Below are positions 22,555 through 30,130 of a stretch of DNA of 36,139 nt, piece by piece. The position numbers were made by a program, and so were the translations under genes. Every line of letters starts with the position of its first letter. Within the stretch, counting starts at the first letter, position 1. The stretch comes from Anaerolineaceae bacterium (GTDB lineage Bacteria > Chloroflexota > Anaerolineae > Anaerolineales > Villigracilaceae). Below the pieces are notes generated by a model, which worked only from the letters and a program-made list of their open reading frames with translations, was not told where the DNA came from and ran no database searches. Where the stretch lies: positions 1-36,139 of the forward strand of contig VFKN01000056.1 in assembly GCA_009885525.1 (NCBI GenBank), read 5' to 3'.

Positions 22555-22560
22555 ATTATA
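22555..22560 (-). promoter_or_regulatory. -10 box TATAAT seven bases before the cysteine desulfurase start
   Basis: Consensus TATAAT on the minus strand ends 7 bases before the ATG (22547), which places the expected transcription start at the start codon. The -35 region is weak. Confidence 0.5.
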
Positions 22561-22606
22561 GCAAAGTATTTTGCCGGATGTTACAATAATGGAAACGAGG
22601 TGAAGC

Positions 22607-23611
22607 ATGAGTGACTTTCTCAATTTTTTAAATACAGCAGAACTTGAAGCATTAACAAAATTTCCCGGCATCACACGTTTGCTGGCGGGGAATATTATCG
22701 CGGCGCGTCCATTTGATGTTGTGGATGATTGCTTGAAAGTGCGCGGCATGGGCAAAAATTTACTCGCGCGAATGCAATCCACTTTTGAATCTGAGGATCT
22801 CAACACCGAAAAAGCCATGGTCACTGTGGAAGAAAACGCGCAGCCGGCTTCCATCGAAAAGAGTCAGCCTGCGCATGAAGAACCAAAAACTGAAGAGAAG
22901 CCATCCTTCCTTGAGCGTTTGGGAATGGCATTTGTTAATTTCATGCGCGCGCTGCTGAGATTGATTCTCACACTTGCATTCATTATCTCAATCGGCGCGC
23001 TGATCTATTACGGGCTGCCGTATCTCAACGAGAAATTGATTGTGCCGGTGGAGAAGAACACCGCGAGTATTCGCAACCTCGAAGCGCAGGTTGCGGATTT
23101 GCAATCACAACTTAATGCGGTGAATTCACACATTGATGCAGTTGAAAAGACAATCGAGACTCAAACCGCGAGTATTGCCAAACTCGAAGAAATACAATCC
23201 GCGCTTGAAAAGGAATTTACCACGCAAAACAACAGCGTGATGATCGCTTTGAAGCGCGAGATCATGTTCACGCGCGCCATCGAAATGCTTTCCCGTTCGC
23301 GCTTATTTCTCTCGCAAAGCAATTTTGGTCTGGCAAAACAGGATGTACAATCCGCGCGCGACATTCTCGCGGAACTAAAAATCGACGCCCCCGTATATCA
23401 ACAACCCGCGCTGGATTCGATCCTTACGCGGCTCGACTTCGCCCTCGGAAATTTACCCACATTCCCCGTGATCGCCGCCGACGATGTGGATATCGCCTGG
23501 CAATTGATGATGATGGGCTTGCCCGAATCCGCAGCGGATGTAATTCCGACACCCACGTTTACTTCCACGCCCACGCCACTTTTGGAAGTGACGCCGACAT
23601 CTACGCCGTAA
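22607..23611 (+). CDS. Helix-hairpin-helix, membrane and coiled-coil protein
   Basis: The 334-residue protein has an N-terminal pair of helix-hairpin-helix-like motifs (about 8-60; LTKFPGITRLLAGNI and LKVRGMGKNLLARM), as in ComEA-type DNA-binding domains. An acidic linker (62-100) follows, then one membrane helix (115-136) and a coiled coil (147-208, LEAQVADLQSQLNAV). A helical domain (to about 300) resembles HemX-type proteins, and the end is a Thr/Pro tail. The HhH part should be cytosolic and the coiled coil outside; a DNA-to-envelope tether is inferred, not shown. GAGGTG precedes the ATG correctly. It is divergent from cysteine desulfurase and followed 12 bp later by a small membrane protein. 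Confidence 0.65.
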   Translation: MSDFLNFLNTAELEALTKFPGITRLLAGNIIAARPFDVVDDCLKVRGMGKNLLARMQSTFESEDLNTEKAMVTVEENAQPASIEKSQPAHEEPKTEEKPSFLERLGMAFVNFMRALLRLILTLAFIISIGALIYYGLPYLNEKLIVPVEKNTASIRNLEAQVADLQSQLNAVNSHIDAVEKTIETQTASIAKLEEIQSALEKEFTTQNNSVMIALKREIMFTRAIEMLSRSRLFLSQSNFGLAKQDVQSARDILAELKIDAPVYQQPALDSILTRLDFALGNLPTFPVIAADDVDIAWQLMMMGLPESAADVIPTPTFTSTPTPLLEVTPTSTP

Positions 23612-23623
23612 AGGTTTTTAGAA

Positions 23624-23926
23624 ATGATATATATTCCTTACTTTCTTTTTGTAACTGTAATCTGTGTTTTATTGTGCATACCGGGAGTTCTGCTCAATAT
23701 CTGGTTATGTAAAATAGGTGTGAGTCGTGATTCAAAAAAAACGATCATCGTACTCACTACATTCTTTTTTACTTTTCTCCAGCCATTCTTTTATGAAGAT
23801 ATGTCATTGTGGGAATATGGTGCAATCCTGATGGTGTTAACTGCATTGGCAATTCATTTTTCGGACATTGTTGAAACCATGAAGCATGGAAAATGGTGGT
23901 GGAAAACAGAAGAGAAGGCGAAGTAG
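23624..23926 (+). CDS. Small three-helix membrane protein of unknown function
   Basis: This 100-residue hydrophobic protein has membrane segments at about 3-28, 41-58 and 63-82, ending in the charged, tryptophan-rich GKWWWKTEEKAK. The first helix (CIPGVLLNIWLCKIG) recalls Pmp3/YqaE proteolipids, but the rest does not fit, so no family is assigned. It begins 12 bp after the HhH protein and shares its terminator. Base composition is more AT-rich than its neighbours. Confidence 0.6.
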   Translation: MIYIPYFLFVTVICVLLCIPGVLLNIWLCKIGVSRDSKKTIIVLTTFFFTFLQPFFYEDMSLWEYGAILMVLTALAIHFSDIVETMKHGKWWWKTEEKAK

Positions 23927-23940
23927 TATTCAGTCTCCAT

Positions 23941-23981
23941 AAAATAAAAACTCCGAGAGAATATCTCGGAGTTTTTATTTT
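23941..23981. terminator. Bidirectional terminator between convergent operons
   Basis: An 18-bp perfect stem (23941-23958 with 23964-23981) has a ctccgaga core, A and T runs on both sides and a 5-base loop. It ends the HhH unit on the plus strand and the rpmH-jag operon on the minus strand, overlapping the jag stop codon. Confidence 0.88.
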
Positions 23982-24870
23982 ACTTCTTCGGCAGGATTAC
24001 CACTTTGCGATGCGGCTCTTCGCCAGTGCTTTCGGTGGTCACATTGGGATGTCCGCGCAGTTCGATGTGAATGGCGCGGCGCTCGCTGGAGGTCATGGGT
24101 TCGAGCGTGGCTCTGCGTCCTGTTTTGACGACCTGCTCCACCATGCGTTGAGCAAGCTGCTTGACCTGTTTTTCACGGCGGCTGCGATAGCCTTCCACAT
24201 CCACAACCACCTGCACCCATTGCTGCGTCTCTTTGCCGACGATCAGCGAAGCAACGTATTGGAATGCGTTCAAAGTTTCGGCGTGGCGTCCGATCAGCGC
24301 GGTGAGGTCATCGCCGCGCACGTCCACGTGAATGGTACGGCGGTCATCGGCGCTGGTCTCGTCATAATGCGCGGAAACCTGTGCCTTCATGCCGAGGTGG
24401 TAGATCAACTTGGAGACGATGGTTTCAGTGGCATCCAACAGCGGGTCGTGCTCGGTACGTTCGATATTTTTCGGCGCAGGGGATTCCTCCTGCGCGGGTT
24501 GTTTTTTCTCGGCTGGTGCAAGAGGCGTCGCGGGTCTGGCTTCCTTTTGTTCTCTGGGTGCGCGCGGCTCTTTAGGCGCAGATTCTTTCCGCTTTGCAGG
24601 AGCAGGCTTGTCCTGAGTTTTATCGAAGGGCTTGTCCTGAGTTCGTTCAACGCGTTCGGTTTTCGGCGCAGGAGTATAAGGAACGGGGGGCGGATTCACC
24701 GAGAGGCGCACGCGCACCTGGCGCCCGCCGAGTCCGAATAATCCTTTACTGCCAGAATCCAACACTTCAACAGAAACCGCGTCTGCGGTGAGTCCGAGTT
24801 GATTTAATCCCTGTGCAAGGGCTTCCTCAACGGTCGGGGCGATAATTTCAAGTGTGGTTTGCTCACTCAT
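23980..24870 (-). CDS. jag: RNA-binding protein Jag/KhpB
   Basis: The 296-residue protein has an N-terminal Jag_N domain (1-57, GSKGLFGLGGR), a long Pro/Lys/Glu linker (58-140), a KH-II domain (about 147-225) and an R3H domain (226-292, with SSERRAIHIELRG). KhpB binds many RNAs together with KhpA and affects cell division and elongation in Gram-positive bacteria. The KH loop reads GRHA where GxxG is expected, so its last glycine is replaced. The linker contains two copies of TQDKP from a repeat. It is the last gene of the rpmH-rnpA-yidD-yidC-jag operon, 9 bp after yidC. GGGAG lies 5 bases before the ATG. Confidence 0.9.
   Translation of the reverse strand: MSEQTTLEIIAPTVEEALAQGLNQLGLTADAVSVEVLDSGSKGLFGLGGRQVRVRLSVNPPPVPYTPAPKTERVERTQDKPFDKTQDKPAPAKRKESAPKEPRAPREQKEARPATPLAPAEKKQPAQEESPAPKNIERTEHDPLLDATETIVSKLIYHLGMKAQVSAHYDETSADDRRTIHVDVRGDDLTALIGRHAETLNAFQYVASLIVGKETQQWVQVVVDVEGYRSRREKQVKQLAQRMVEQVVKTGRRATLEPMTSSERRAIHIELRGHPNVTTESTGEEPHRKVVILPKK
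24606..24641 (-). repeat. Tandem gcttgtcctgag repeat inside jag
   Basis: Two exact 12-base copies (24606-24617 and 24630-24641) are 24 bp apart, separated by ttttatcgaagg. On the coding strand they give two TQDKP peptides eight codons apart in the disordered linker. The sequence resembles a dispersed intergenic repeat type I recall from Chloroflexota. Confidence 0.6.
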
Positions 24871-24879
24871 GGTGACTCC

Positions 24880-25686
24880 CTATTTTTTTTTGCTGGTGGT
24901 TTTTTTGTCGCCGCCGGGGATCAGGCTGCTCCAATTGGCGCGGCCCGTTGCGGCGTATTGAACAATACCCAATATGTTGCTGGTGATAAAATAGACCGCA
25001 ATACCCGAAGGAAAGGTCAACGCAAACCAGCCGAGCATGAGCGGCATCATCAGCGACATCTGTTTTGATATCATTGCGCTTTGATCGTTGGGATTGGTGG
25101 AAGTGGGCATGGTCAACTTGGATTGAACATAGGTGGTCAACGCCACGATCAATGCAAGCAGCGGGAAACCGTGCGGAAGGAAGGCAACGTCAAACGGCAG
25201 CGAAATTCCCTCGGGACGCCCCAGATCCATCCATAAAAATTTACTATTAAGCGGTATGATGTTTTCCACAACCTGAAAGGGATACATTGTGCGCGCGAGG
25301 CTGAGCATATCAAAGGGTGTGACAGAAAGCGCGCGCGTGATGCTTTGATACAAACCAATGATGATCGGGAACTGCACCAATGTTGGCAGGCAGGATGCGA
25401 AAGGATTGATCCCGCGTTCTTTATAAATCCGCATTTGTTCCTGCGCGATTTTTTCCTTATCCTTGGCGTATTTCTTTTGAATATCCTGCCATTCTTTATC
25501 GTTCTGTAATTCCTGCATGGCTTGCGCGCCTTTGACTTGCGCCGCATTGAGGGGCCAGGTGATCACTTTGATGAGGATGGTAAATAAAATGATCGCAAGA
25601 CCAAACATGTGCGGACCATGACCAAGCGCGTCATAGATCCACAATAAAAGGTTGGTCATCGGTTGGATGATAATGGTATCCCACAT
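24880..25686 (-). CDS. yidC: Membrane protein insertase YidC
   Basis: The YidC/Oxa1 insertase puts proteins into the cytoplasmic membrane with or without Sec. The 268-residue form has about five membrane helices and lacks the large periplasmic domain of Gram-negative YidC. Seen: LAIILFTILIKVITWPLN, a charged cytosolic hairpin (NDKEWQDIQKKYAKDKEKIA), CLPTLVQFPIIIGLYQSITR and the last helices around LMLGWFALTFPSGIAVYFIT. The C terminus is basic (KKTTSKKK), which helps ribosome binding in such proteins. AAGGAA lies 8 bases before the ATG. Its operon neighbours are a PQQ-propeller lipoprotein upstream and jag downstream. Confidence 0.93.
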   Translation of the reverse strand: MWDTIIIQPMTNLLLWIYDALGHGPHMFGLAIILFTILIKVITWPLNAAQVKGAQAMQELQNDKEWQDIQKKYAKDKEKIAQEQMRIYKERGINPFASCLPTLVQFPIIIGLYQSITRALSVTPFDMLSLARTMYPFQVVENIIPLNSKFLWMDLGRPEGISLPFDVAFLPHGFPLLALIVALTTYVQSKLTMPTSTNPNDQSAMISKQMSLMMPLMLGWFALTFPSGIAVYFITSNILGIVQYAATGRANWSSLIPGGDKKTTSKKK

Positions 25687-25698
25687 GGGTTAGTTTCC

Positions 25699-26775
25699 TT
25701 ATTTTTCTGGCGTGAAGGTCCAGGCTTGCTTGCCGTCTGCGTCATACGCGGCTAGAGCAAACTCGGCTTGATAAGGCGCAACGAGGATAAAGGCACCCGA
25801 AGCAACAGGCGCGGTGTAAAGATTTCCACCAACGGTTTTTTCCCACACAGTTTTTCCTTCGCGATCCAAAGCGATGAGATTGCCCGCTTCTGTTGCGACA
25901 TAGATCTGGTCGCCGTGCAAAAGCAGGCTCGCCACTACTGCATCGTTTTTCTTCGTGGCGTCCCAATTTTGCTTGCCGCTGGCAATATTTAGCGAGAAGA
26001 TGTTACCTTTCAGGTCGGCATAATATAGTGTTTCGCCATCCAGAACAGGCGAGCCCCAAATCCAATTTTCGGCTTTGGCAACAGTTTTCTGCTTACCGTT
26101 GGGTGTGATGAATTCAACGGTCGAAGCAAATGAACCAACATATACGCCGTCACTTGCAACGGCTGGGCTACTGGGAGCAGCGCCGCCCAAATCCACGCTT
26201 TTGTCCGTATCATTGGCGGGGTCAATGATGTGCATGTGGTGGTCGAGGGAGGAAACGTAAAGTAGATTGCCATCTGTGGTGGGCGCAGACCATAACGCGC
26301 CGCCGAGTTCAATCGGGTCAGCGGCTTCTTTTCCGTTCATGTCCAGGATGTATAGGAAACCGTCTGTGTTGGGAGCATAAATTTTATCATTGAAAACAAG
26401 CGGGGAAGCCTGCCACGCGGCTTTGTTATTGGTGAAAGGTACCGCCCAATTTTCTTTTCCGGTTGCTAGGTCAAGGCTGAAGAGCGGGTGGGTCGTGCCT
26501 GCACTGCCGATCAAGAGTTGACCGTTGGAAACCAATACCGGTGTTGCATAGAACATTATTTCGCTATTGACTTCGGCTGGATATTGCCAGACTTGCTTGC
26601 CGGTCTTTACATCAATGGCATAAACGAATGAGCCATTGGAGAGGTAGGCGCGTTCCGCATCTGCGGCGAGTCCGTGCCAGTTATTGGAGGGAACGCCTCC
26701 TCCTGTACATGCGCTTAGGATCAATGACCCAAGCAACGCAAGTAGTGAAATCACTATCAATCGTTTTGTATTCAA
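25699..26775 (-). CDS. Lipoprotein with eight-bladed PQQ-type beta-propeller
   Basis: The 358-residue protein has a lipoprotein signal with lipobox LSAC (C23), then eight repeats of the PQQ/quinoprotein-like type (xSPxV...VYAIDxxTGKxxW). It is therefore a propeller anchored on the outer face of the cytoplasmic membrane. The overall shape recalls BamB, but the usual Bam partners are not here and equivalence is not claimed. It lies between yidD and yidC, 12 bp before yidC, and is probably cotranscribed with the membrane-insertion operon. An assembly or chaperone role at the insertase is inferred from position. The start is TTG, with AGGAGT upstream; a hairpin at 26798-26822 precedes it. Confidence 0.82.
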   Translation of the reverse strand: MNTKRLIVISLLALLGSLILSACTGGGVPSNNWHGLAADAERAYLSNGSFVYAIDVKTGKQVWQYPAEVNSEIMFYATPVLVSNGQLLIGSAGTTHPLFSLDLATGKENWAVPFTNNKAAWQASPLVFNDKIYAPNTDGFLYILDMNGKEAADPIELGGALWSAPTTDGNLLYVSSLDHHMHIIDPANDTDKSVDLGGAAPSSPAVASDGVYVGSFASTVEFITPNGKQKTVAKAENWIWGSPVLDGETLYYADLKGNIFSLNIASGKQNWDATKKNDAVVASLLLHGDQIYVATEAGNLIALDREGKTVWEKTVGGNLYTAPVASGAFILVAPYQAEFALAAYDADGKQAWTFTPEK

Positions 26776-26797
26776 TTTTGTATTACTCCTGATTAAG

Positions 26798-26822
26798 CGT
26801 AACCGGATCTCATCCGTTACGC
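26798..26822 (-). other. Hairpin between yidD and the propeller lipoprotein
   Basis: Arms gcgtaa(c)cgga and tccgttacgc pair around a 5-base loop with one bulge. There is no T-run, so it may be a processing or attenuation site within the operon and not a full terminator. Confidence 0.4.
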
Positions 26823-26835
26823 GGATATGGCAAGT

Positions 26836-27135
26836 TTATTTCACGGGATCATACCCGCCGGGGTTGAACGGATTGCAGCGCAAGACACGCCACACTGCCA
26901 TGAGAGAACCTTTCAGCGCGCCGTGTTTATAAATGGCTTGATAACCATAATGTGAGCAGGATGGATAAAAGCGGCAGGTGTTCGCTGGCAACCCGGGTGA
27001 AATTACCATTTGATATAAACGAATCAAAGCCAGCACAAGAATGCGTGGCCAATTGACGAGCGTTCGCGGCAGGTCGCGTAAACGAACTTCGTCTGAATAA
27101 TCGTGCAAATGGAGTTCTTGTTCTTCAGGATTCAT
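26836..27135 (-). CDS. yidD: Membrane protein insertion efficiency factor YidD
   Basis: This small amphipathic membrane-associated protein is thought to help YidC. The 99-residue form shows the whole signature: [29 protein letters not shown], and [20 protein letters not shown]. The start at ATG 27135 overlaps the end of rnpA by 11 bp, the usual coupling. A longer reading frame to 27195 would lie wholly within rnpA and is rejected. The N-terminal [16 protein letters not shown] is an acidic extension of about 20 residues compared with the shortest YidD proteins. Confidence 0.92.
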   Translation of the reverse strand: MNPEEQELHLHDYSDEVRLRDLPRTLVNWPRILVLALIRLYQMVISPGLPANTCRFYPSCSHYGYQAIYKHGALKGSLMAVWRVLRCNPFNPGGYDPVK

Positions 27136-27475
27136 CCGCGGGGAGGATTTGTGCGCGGCGAAGGAGGTAGACGAGCGCGGCGCGGGTATCTTCAAGGGTG
27201 GCGGTGACCAGCGCAGCGCGCGCGATCAGCGTCATATCCCAATGGGGGGCGAGAGAACCAAGCAGCGGCCGCATGGCTTCACGTATAAGCCGCTTGGCGC
27301 GATTACGCTGAATTGCGTTGCCTGTAGTCTTGCCTGCACTAACGCCCACGCGCACATGCAAGGATGTGTCGTTGGCTTGTGCAACTAATACAACAAGCGG
27401 ATGGGCATAGGACTTGCCAGTTTGCCGCACCCGCTTGAAGTCTTCAGATCGGGTCAGACGAAATTTTCTCTGCAC
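27125..27475 (-). CDS. rnpA: Ribonuclease P protein component
   Basis: RnpA is the protein subunit of RNase P, which trims the 5' end of tRNAs. The 116-residue protein begins [19 protein letters not shown] and contains the RNR motif [18 protein letters not shown]. The start is GTG, supported by GAGG 6 bases upstream; the nearby ATG is out of frame. It follows rpmH by 42 bp and overlaps yidD. Confidence 0.95.
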   Translation of the reverse strand: MQRKFRLTRSEDFKRVRQTGKSYAHPLVVLVAQANDTSLHVRVGVSAGKTTGNAIQRNRAKRLIREAMRPLLGSLAPHWDMTLIARAALVTATLEDTRAALVYLLRRAQILPADES

Positions 27476-27517
27476 CCGTGCCTCATTAGATTTCCGCGCA
27501 ATAAAACGCGCAGATGC

Positions 27518-27688
27518 CTACCAACGAACGCGCTTGACGTGTTCGTTCATTTTCACTGTGAGCTTATAGCGGCCGCGCAAACGGCGGCGCTTGAGTACGG
27601 CACGACCATCGGCCGTGGACATGCGTTGTCTGAAACCATGCACGCGCATGCGGCGGCGGATTTTGGGTTGGTATGTTCTTTTTACCAT
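27518..27688 (-). CDS. rpmH: 50S ribosomal protein bL34
   Basis: This short gene codes for 56 residues: [19 protein letters not shown], then [20 protein letters not shown]. This is a clear bL34, with about ten extra C-terminal residues ([10 protein letters not shown]) beyond the usual 44-46. It heads the operon rpmH-rnpA-yidD-lipoprotein-yidC-jag. A consensus promoter lies 73 bp upstream, and AAGGAAG lies 8-9 bases before the ATG. dnaA, often divergent from rpmH, is not here. Confidence 0.95.
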   Translation of the reverse strand: MVKRTYQPKIRRRMRVHGFRQRMSTADGRAVLKRRRLRGRYKLTVKMNEHVKRVRW

Positions 27689-27760
27689 TCGAATACTTCC
27701 TTATGTAAAGATGATTGCAATCCCCGTTCAGGGAGTTGACTGTTCATTTAGTGGCGCGAA

Positions 27761-27790
27761 ATTATACCCTAATGATTCCGATTCGGTCAA
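27761..27790 (-). promoter_or_regulatory. Promoter of the rpmH operon
   Basis: On the minus strand TTGACC (27790-27785), an 18-bp spacer and a perfect TATAAT (27766-27761) drive toward rpmH, leaving a leader of about 65 bases. Confidence 0.8.
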
Positions 27791-27820
27791 TTTGCATTCG
27801 GGCGGTTTTTATTCTCATTC

Positions 27821-29065
27821 CTATGAAACCAGCCTCAATACCGTTTGCAACAGTACGTTCGCGCCGTTGAGACAATCTTCCCATTGTGTGAATTCGCGCG
27901 GCGCGTGGCTGGCTCCATCCACTGAGGGGACAAAGATCATACCGATGGGACATACATCCACCAGCGATTGCGCGTCATGGATCGCGCCTGAGGCAAGGAT
28001 TACGCTGGATAAGCCCAAATTAGCGCAAGATTTTTGAAAGGTTTGCTGAATATCCGCGCTCATCAAATTGGGCAGATGTTTGCCAAGCGGCTCGGATAAT
28101 AATTTTAGCCCGAATTGCTCTGCCTTTTCATTTGCCAATTGCATCAAGACGTTATCCAATCTGGCAAGCTGATCTGCATCGGGCGAGCGGAATTCGAGTA
28201 AAAGGTCGGCGCGCGCGGGCACGATATTGGATGCGCCTGGAGCGAAATCGATTTTGCCGACGTTGGCAACGCAATTCGGGAAATCGCGCATCACGGCTTC
28301 CCGCGCAGAGAGAATGAATGAGGCGGCTCCCTGCCCGCTATCAAGGCGATCCGCCATCGAGGTGGAACCCGCGTGATCGGCGCGACCGATAAAACTCAGG
28401 CGGTACGATCCATAACCGACAATGGCAGAAACGATCCCGATATTTATTTCCGCGCGTTCCAAGCGCTTGCCTTGTTCGATGTGTAATTCGAGATAACCCG
28501 CAAGCGATTTTTTTTTACGGTGCGCTGAAAACAGCCCTTCTTCAGTCAATCCTGCGCGCGCCAATGCTTGCAGAAAATTTTCGCGTCCGCTGTATGGCTT
28601 TTGCATATCCTCATCACGTAGATGACCAGCCACAGCACTGCTTCCAAACAGGCTTAAGTGCGTACCTTCTTCATCTGTAAAATCGATTGCTTCCAAATTA
28701 ACTTTGAGATTGATTCCGCTTTCGTTGATGGTTCGCAGCACTTCAAAAGCCGCCATCACGCCCAGCGCGCCGTCGAACCGCCCGCCGTTGGGTACAGAAT
28801 CGAGGTGAGAGCCGAAGAGCAGCGTGGGTGCGTTTTTATCGCCGCAAAATAAAAACGCGGAATGATTGCCCGCGCCATCCGTACGGAATTCAAATCCCGC
28901 ATTTTCCACTTCTGCGCGAAACCATTTGCGCGCGGCAAGATGCGCTTCGCTAAATGTCGGGCGGTTCAGGCCGCCATCGCCGGTGGAACCAATGGCTGCC
29001 AGTTGCTCAAATGCGGCCATCATCCGCTCGGAATTAACGCGGAGTTTTGAAAACGATTCGTTCAT
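27821..29065 (-). CDS. M20-family amidohydrolase (hydantoinase/carbamoylase type)
   Basis: This 414-residue binuclear zinc amidohydrolase belongs to the N-carbamoyl-L-amino-acid hydrolase / allantoate amidohydrolase / beta-ureidopropionase group. Seen: GSHLDSVPNGGRFDGALGV with metal ligands H87 and D98, FTDEEGTHLSLFGSSAVAG (E132/E133), ELHIEQGKRLE, and HAGSTSMADRLD in the lid domain. Which carbamoyl or ureido substrate it uses cannot be told. GGAGA lies 9 bases before the ATG. It stands alone between the signalling operon and the rpmH promoter, with no hydantoinase or pyrimidine-degradation gene nearby. Confidence 0.85.
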   Translation of the reverse strand: MNESFSKLRVNSERMMAAFEQLAAIGSTGDGGLNRPTFSEAHLAARKWFRAEVENAGFEFRTDGAGNHSAFLFCGDKNAPTLLFGSHLDSVPNGGRFDGALGVMAAFEVLRTINESGINLKVNLEAIDFTDEEGTHLSLFGSSAVAGHLRDEDMQKPYSGRENFLQALARAGLTEEGLFSAHRKKKSLAGYLELHIEQGKRLERAEINIGIVSAIVGYGSYRLSFIGRADHAGSTSMADRLDSGQGAASFILSAREAVMRDFPNCVANVGKIDFAPGASNIVPARADLLLEFRSPDADQLARLDNVLMQLANEKAEQFGLKLLSEPLGKHLPNLMSADIQQTFQKSCANLGLSSVILASGAIHDAQSLVDVCPIGMIFVPSVDGASHAPREFTQWEDCLNGANVLLQTVLRLVS

Positions 29066-29097
29066 TGTAAAAGTCTCCTATCTCGCAATCAAAAAGC

Positions 29098-29131
29098 AAA
29101 AAAGGAGCCGAGCGGACTCGACTCCTTTTTT
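29098..29131 (-). terminator. Terminator of the signalling operon
   Basis: Stem 29098-29112 with 29117-29131 (ggagccgag/ctcgactcc, one mismatch) is flanked by A and T runs, 13 bp after the response-regulator stop. Confidence 0.8.
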
Positions 29132-29143
29132 ATTGGCAATACT

Positions 29144-29863
29144 TTACGCTTTTTCACGTTTGTAATCGACAAACCTGTAGCCCACGCCGCGCTCGGTGAG
29201 AATATATTTCGGGTCGGCAGGGTCTTTCTCCAATTTCTGGCGCAGGTAGTTGATGTACAGGCGGACGTAATGCGGCTCGTCGCGATATTCGTAGCCCCAA
29301 ACTTTTTGGAGCAGCTGGTCGTGTGAAACCACCCAGCCCGCGTTTTGCACCAAATGGAAAAGCAGACGATATTCCGTCGGGCGCAGTTTAACAAGTTTGC
29401 CTTCGAGCCAGATTTCGCGGCGGTCAAAATCTATTTTGAGACGTTTGTCAATTTCGAGCAGACCATGCATGGAACCGCTGATGCCTTCTGTGCGACGCAA
29501 GACCGCCTTCACACGACTGACAAGTTCCCGCGTACTGAATGGCTTGATGATGTAATCATCCGCGCCGTGTTCGAGTCCGCGTACGCGGTCATCTTCTTCG
29601 CCTTTGGCGGTCAGCATAATAACGGGGACCGTGCTGATCTCGCGGATGGTTTCAAGCACTTCAAAACCATCGAGGTCGGGCATCATCACATCCAGTAGGA
29701 TGAGATCAGGCGTCACATCCCGCATTTTTTGAATGGCTTGCTTGCCATTAAACGCTTCGCTGACTTGAAACCCATCATGCTCGAGATTCATGCGGATGAA
29801 GCGCACCATGCGTTCTTCATCATCCACCACCAGGATTCTGCGGCGCTCAACTGCTTCAGGCAT
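29144..29863 (-). CDS. OmpR/PhoB-family response regulator (orphan)
   Basis: The 239-residue protein has a receiver domain with D14, D15, the phospho-acceptor D58 (LLDVMMPD), T85 and K107. It is followed by a winged-helix DNA-binding domain (about 135-235; [37 protein letters not shown]). No histidine kinase gene is adjacent. It is the last gene of an operon with a Ser/Thr kinase and phosphatase and starts 4 bp after the previous stop. GAGGG lies 8 bases before the ATG. Input from the Ser/Thr system or from an unlinked histidine kinase is possible. Confidence 0.93.
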   Translation of the reverse strand: MPEAVERRRILVVDDEERMVRFIRMNLEHDGFQVSEAFNGKQAIQKMRDVTPDLILLDVMMPDLDGFEVLETIREISTVPVIMLTAKGEEDDRVRGLEHGADDYIIKPFSTRELVSRVKAVLRRTEGISGSMHGLLEIDKRLKIDFDRREIWLEGKLVKLRPTEYRLLFHLVQNAGWVVSHDQLLQKVWGYEYRDEPHYVRLYINYLRQKLEKDPADPKYILTERGVGYRFVDYKREKA

Positions 29864-29867
29864 ATGA

Positions 29868-30110
29868 CTATTCCCTCACAAAACCGATGACTTTCTCTTC
29901 CTCGGTACTTTCCATAATCTCGATAAAACTTATTTTTACAAGGGGCCAGATGACCCTGGTTACATTGCTGTCAATGTAATGCAGATCCTTGCCGTCCTTC
30001 ATACGCGGGTTCGAGACGATGATGATGTTATCGGTGGGCTTGGGGATTTCTTCTATCTCCCCGGCGATGGAGGCTTCTCCAGCAACGTGCAAAATAACAG
30101 TGTAGGCCAT
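29868..30110 (-). CDS. Conserved-looking 80-residue protein of unknown function
   Basis: I do not recognise this family. The protein is acidic and appears beta-rich ([20 protein letters not shown], then [20 protein letters not shown] and [17 protein letters not shown]). It has no membrane segment or cysteine. It lies between the FHA gene (20 bp gap) and the response regulator (4 bp gap), so it is part of the operon. A small adaptor or binding domain is a guess from position. Confidence 0.7.
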   Translation of the reverse strand: MAYTVILHVAGEASIAGEIEEIPKPTDNIIIVSNPRMKDGKDLHYIDSNVTRVIWPLVKISFIEIMESTEEEKVIGFVRE

Positions 30111-30130
30111 ATCTAACTCTCTTTCTTTTA

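Noticed and set aside
23893-24741. 282-codon open frame on the plus strand across jag
   Set aside because: It is antisense to the clear Jag/KhpB gene, has arginine/glycine-rich low-complexity translation and no recognisable domain. It is a by-product of codon bias.
25699-26775. Quinoprotein dehydrogenase
   Set aside because: The eight repeats match PQQ-type propellers, but the protein is short, lipid-anchored and shows no obvious PQQ or metal site. Non-enzymatic BamB-like use is more likely.
27136-27195. Longer N terminus for YidD
   Set aside because: It would lie entirely inside rnpA. The ATG at 27135 gives the normal overlap and protein length.
27689-27820. Replication origin upstream of rpmH
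   Set aside because: No cluster of DnaA boxes (ttatccaca type) and no dnaA or dnaN are present.
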